Assembly (NCBI RefSeq): GCF_016125575.1
Contig: NZ_WGLM01000002.1
Coordinates: 806,001-870,000, forward strand
Source: Limimaricola sp.
GTDB lineage: Bacteria; Pseudomonadota; Alphaproteobacteria; Rhodobacterales; Rhodobacteraceae
Length of the DNA stretch: 64,000 nucleotides
Direction of reading: 5' to 3'
Both the position numbers and the translations under genes were made by a program. This document shows positions 63,256 through 64,000 of this stretch, one piece after another; the first letter of the stretch is position 1, and each line of letters starts with the position of its first letter. Below the pieces are notes generated by a model that ran no database searches, had not been told where the DNA came from, and worked only from the letters and a program-made list of their open reading frames with translations.

Positions 63256-64000
63256 CGGGTTGGGCGGCCTGACGGTGCTGGACGCCGTCGAAAAGCGTCT
63301 GCCCGAGGTGCCTTTCGTCTATTTTGGCGACAACGCGCATGCGCCCTATGGCGTGCGCACGGCCGATGACATCTTCAACCTGACATGTGCGGCCACCGAA
63401 CGGCTGTGGGACGCGGGTTGCGATCTGGTAATCCTGGCCTGCAATACGGCCAGCGCGGCGGCGTTACGCCGGATGCAGGAAAGCTGGATTCCCCCGGGCA
63501 AGCGCGTGCTGGGCGTCTTTGTCCCGTTGATCGAGGCGTTGACCGAACGGCAATGGGGCGACAACAGCCCCCCTCGTGAGGTCACGGTCAAGCATGTCGC
63601 GCTGTTCGCGACCCCTGCCACGGTACGTAGTCGCGCATTCCAGCGCGAACTTGCCTTCCGCGCTGTTGGCGTCGATGTCGAGGCGCAGGCCTGCGGCGGT
63701 GTTGTCGATGCTATCGAAGATGGCGACATGATCCTTGCCGAGGCGCTGGTACGCAGCCATGTCGACGCGCTGCGCCGCAAGATGCCCGAACCCGATGCGG
63801 CGGTTCTGGGCTGCACGCATTACCCGCTGATGCAAAGCGTGTTCGAGGACGCACTTGGGCCGCAAGTCAAGGTGTTCAGCCAAGCCAACCTGGTTGCCGA
63901 AAGCCTGGCCGATTATCTGGCCCGCCGTCCGGAAATGATCGGGCAGGGCACTGAACGGCTGTTTCTGACGACTGGCGATCCGCGCAAGGTATCCGACCGC
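63233..64000 (+). CDS. murI: Glutamate racemase, N-terminal part (cut by window edge)
   Basis: Makes D-glutamate for peptidoglycan. 256 codons are present and open at base 64000. It begins [20 protein letters not shown]. The two catalytic cysteines are visible in [14 protein letters not shown] and [14 protein letters not shown], with [14 protein letters not shown] between. AAGGTG precedes the ATG, which lies inside the acyltransferase gene, so translation is probably coupled. Confidence 0.95.
   Translation, partial: MAVGIFDSGLGGLTVLDAVEKRLPEVPFVYFGDNAHAPYGVRTADDIFNLTCAATERLWDAGCDLVILACNTASAAALRRMQESWIPPGKRVLGVFVPLIEALTERQWGDNSPPREVTVKHVALFATPATVRSRAFQRELAFRAVGVDVEAQACGGVVDAIEDGDMILAEALVRSHVDALRRKMPEPDAAVLGCTHYPLMQSVFEDALGPQVKVFSQANLVAESLADYLARRPEMIGQGTERLFLTTGDPRKVSDR

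Overview
The window is about 64 kb of GC-rich alphaproteobacterial chromosome, very probably from the Rhodobacteraceae (Roseobacter group). The evidence is a complete Rhodobacter-type gene transfer agent (GTA) structural cluster, the DMSP lyase DddP with every published active-site residue in place, the secDF–ccm gene order, and a two-copy intergenic repeat of a type I associate with this family. Genes are densely packed, with many ATGA or TGATG start/stop overlaps. No integrase, transposase, insertion sequence, CRISPR array or rRNA was seen. The only tRNA is tRNA-Leu(UAG).

Layout. 1–7 kb: serS (cut by the left edge) diverges from yajC-secD-secF, an Mth938-domain gene and ccmABCDG (protein export, then cytochrome c maturation). 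7–13 kb: acnA, whose promoter carries an operator-like palindrome, a DUF1223 protein, and a leftward group holding an LpxL-type acyltransferase, an orphan FliG-like protein and a LuxR-type signal-binding domain without a DNA-binding domain. 13.6–15 kb: luxR-luxI quorum-sensing pair. 15–22 kb: purB, DUF6314, bioY, a hydrolase–OsmC fusion, dddP, a DUF3445 haem demethylase-like gene and an unknown membrane protein. 22.6–26.8 kb: glnB-glnA facing nnr, then a degenerate Hint protein. 27–34 kb: tRNA-Leu and tig, tandem secreted proteins, a Tat-exported CpdB-type phosphodiesterase, rpsF-rpsR-rplI and a small membrane protein. 34–40 kb: fabD-fabG-acpP-fabF-mltG with a convergent PilZ gene. 40.2–53.9 kb: GTA g1 to g15, with g3.5 apparently eroded. 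54–64 kb: cysE, an AhpD-like protein, purL, a candidate Cys-rich microprotein, a LysR regulator divergent from a large indolepyruvate:ferredoxin oxidoreductase, an acyltransferase and murI (cut by the right edge).

The most interesting signals are: (1) a ligand-binding-only LuxR paralogue apparently co-transcribed with a FliG-like protein beside luxRI; (2) the GTA entry region, with phased repeats, a promoter and then a strong terminator before g1; (3) a 16-bp hairpin without a U-tract just after the GTA capsid gene; (4) a helically phased TGAC array between the LysR gene and its divergent neighbour; (5) a repressor-like palindrome inside the acnA promoter spacer; (6) a tandem secreted-protein duplication with a terminator hairpin between the copies.
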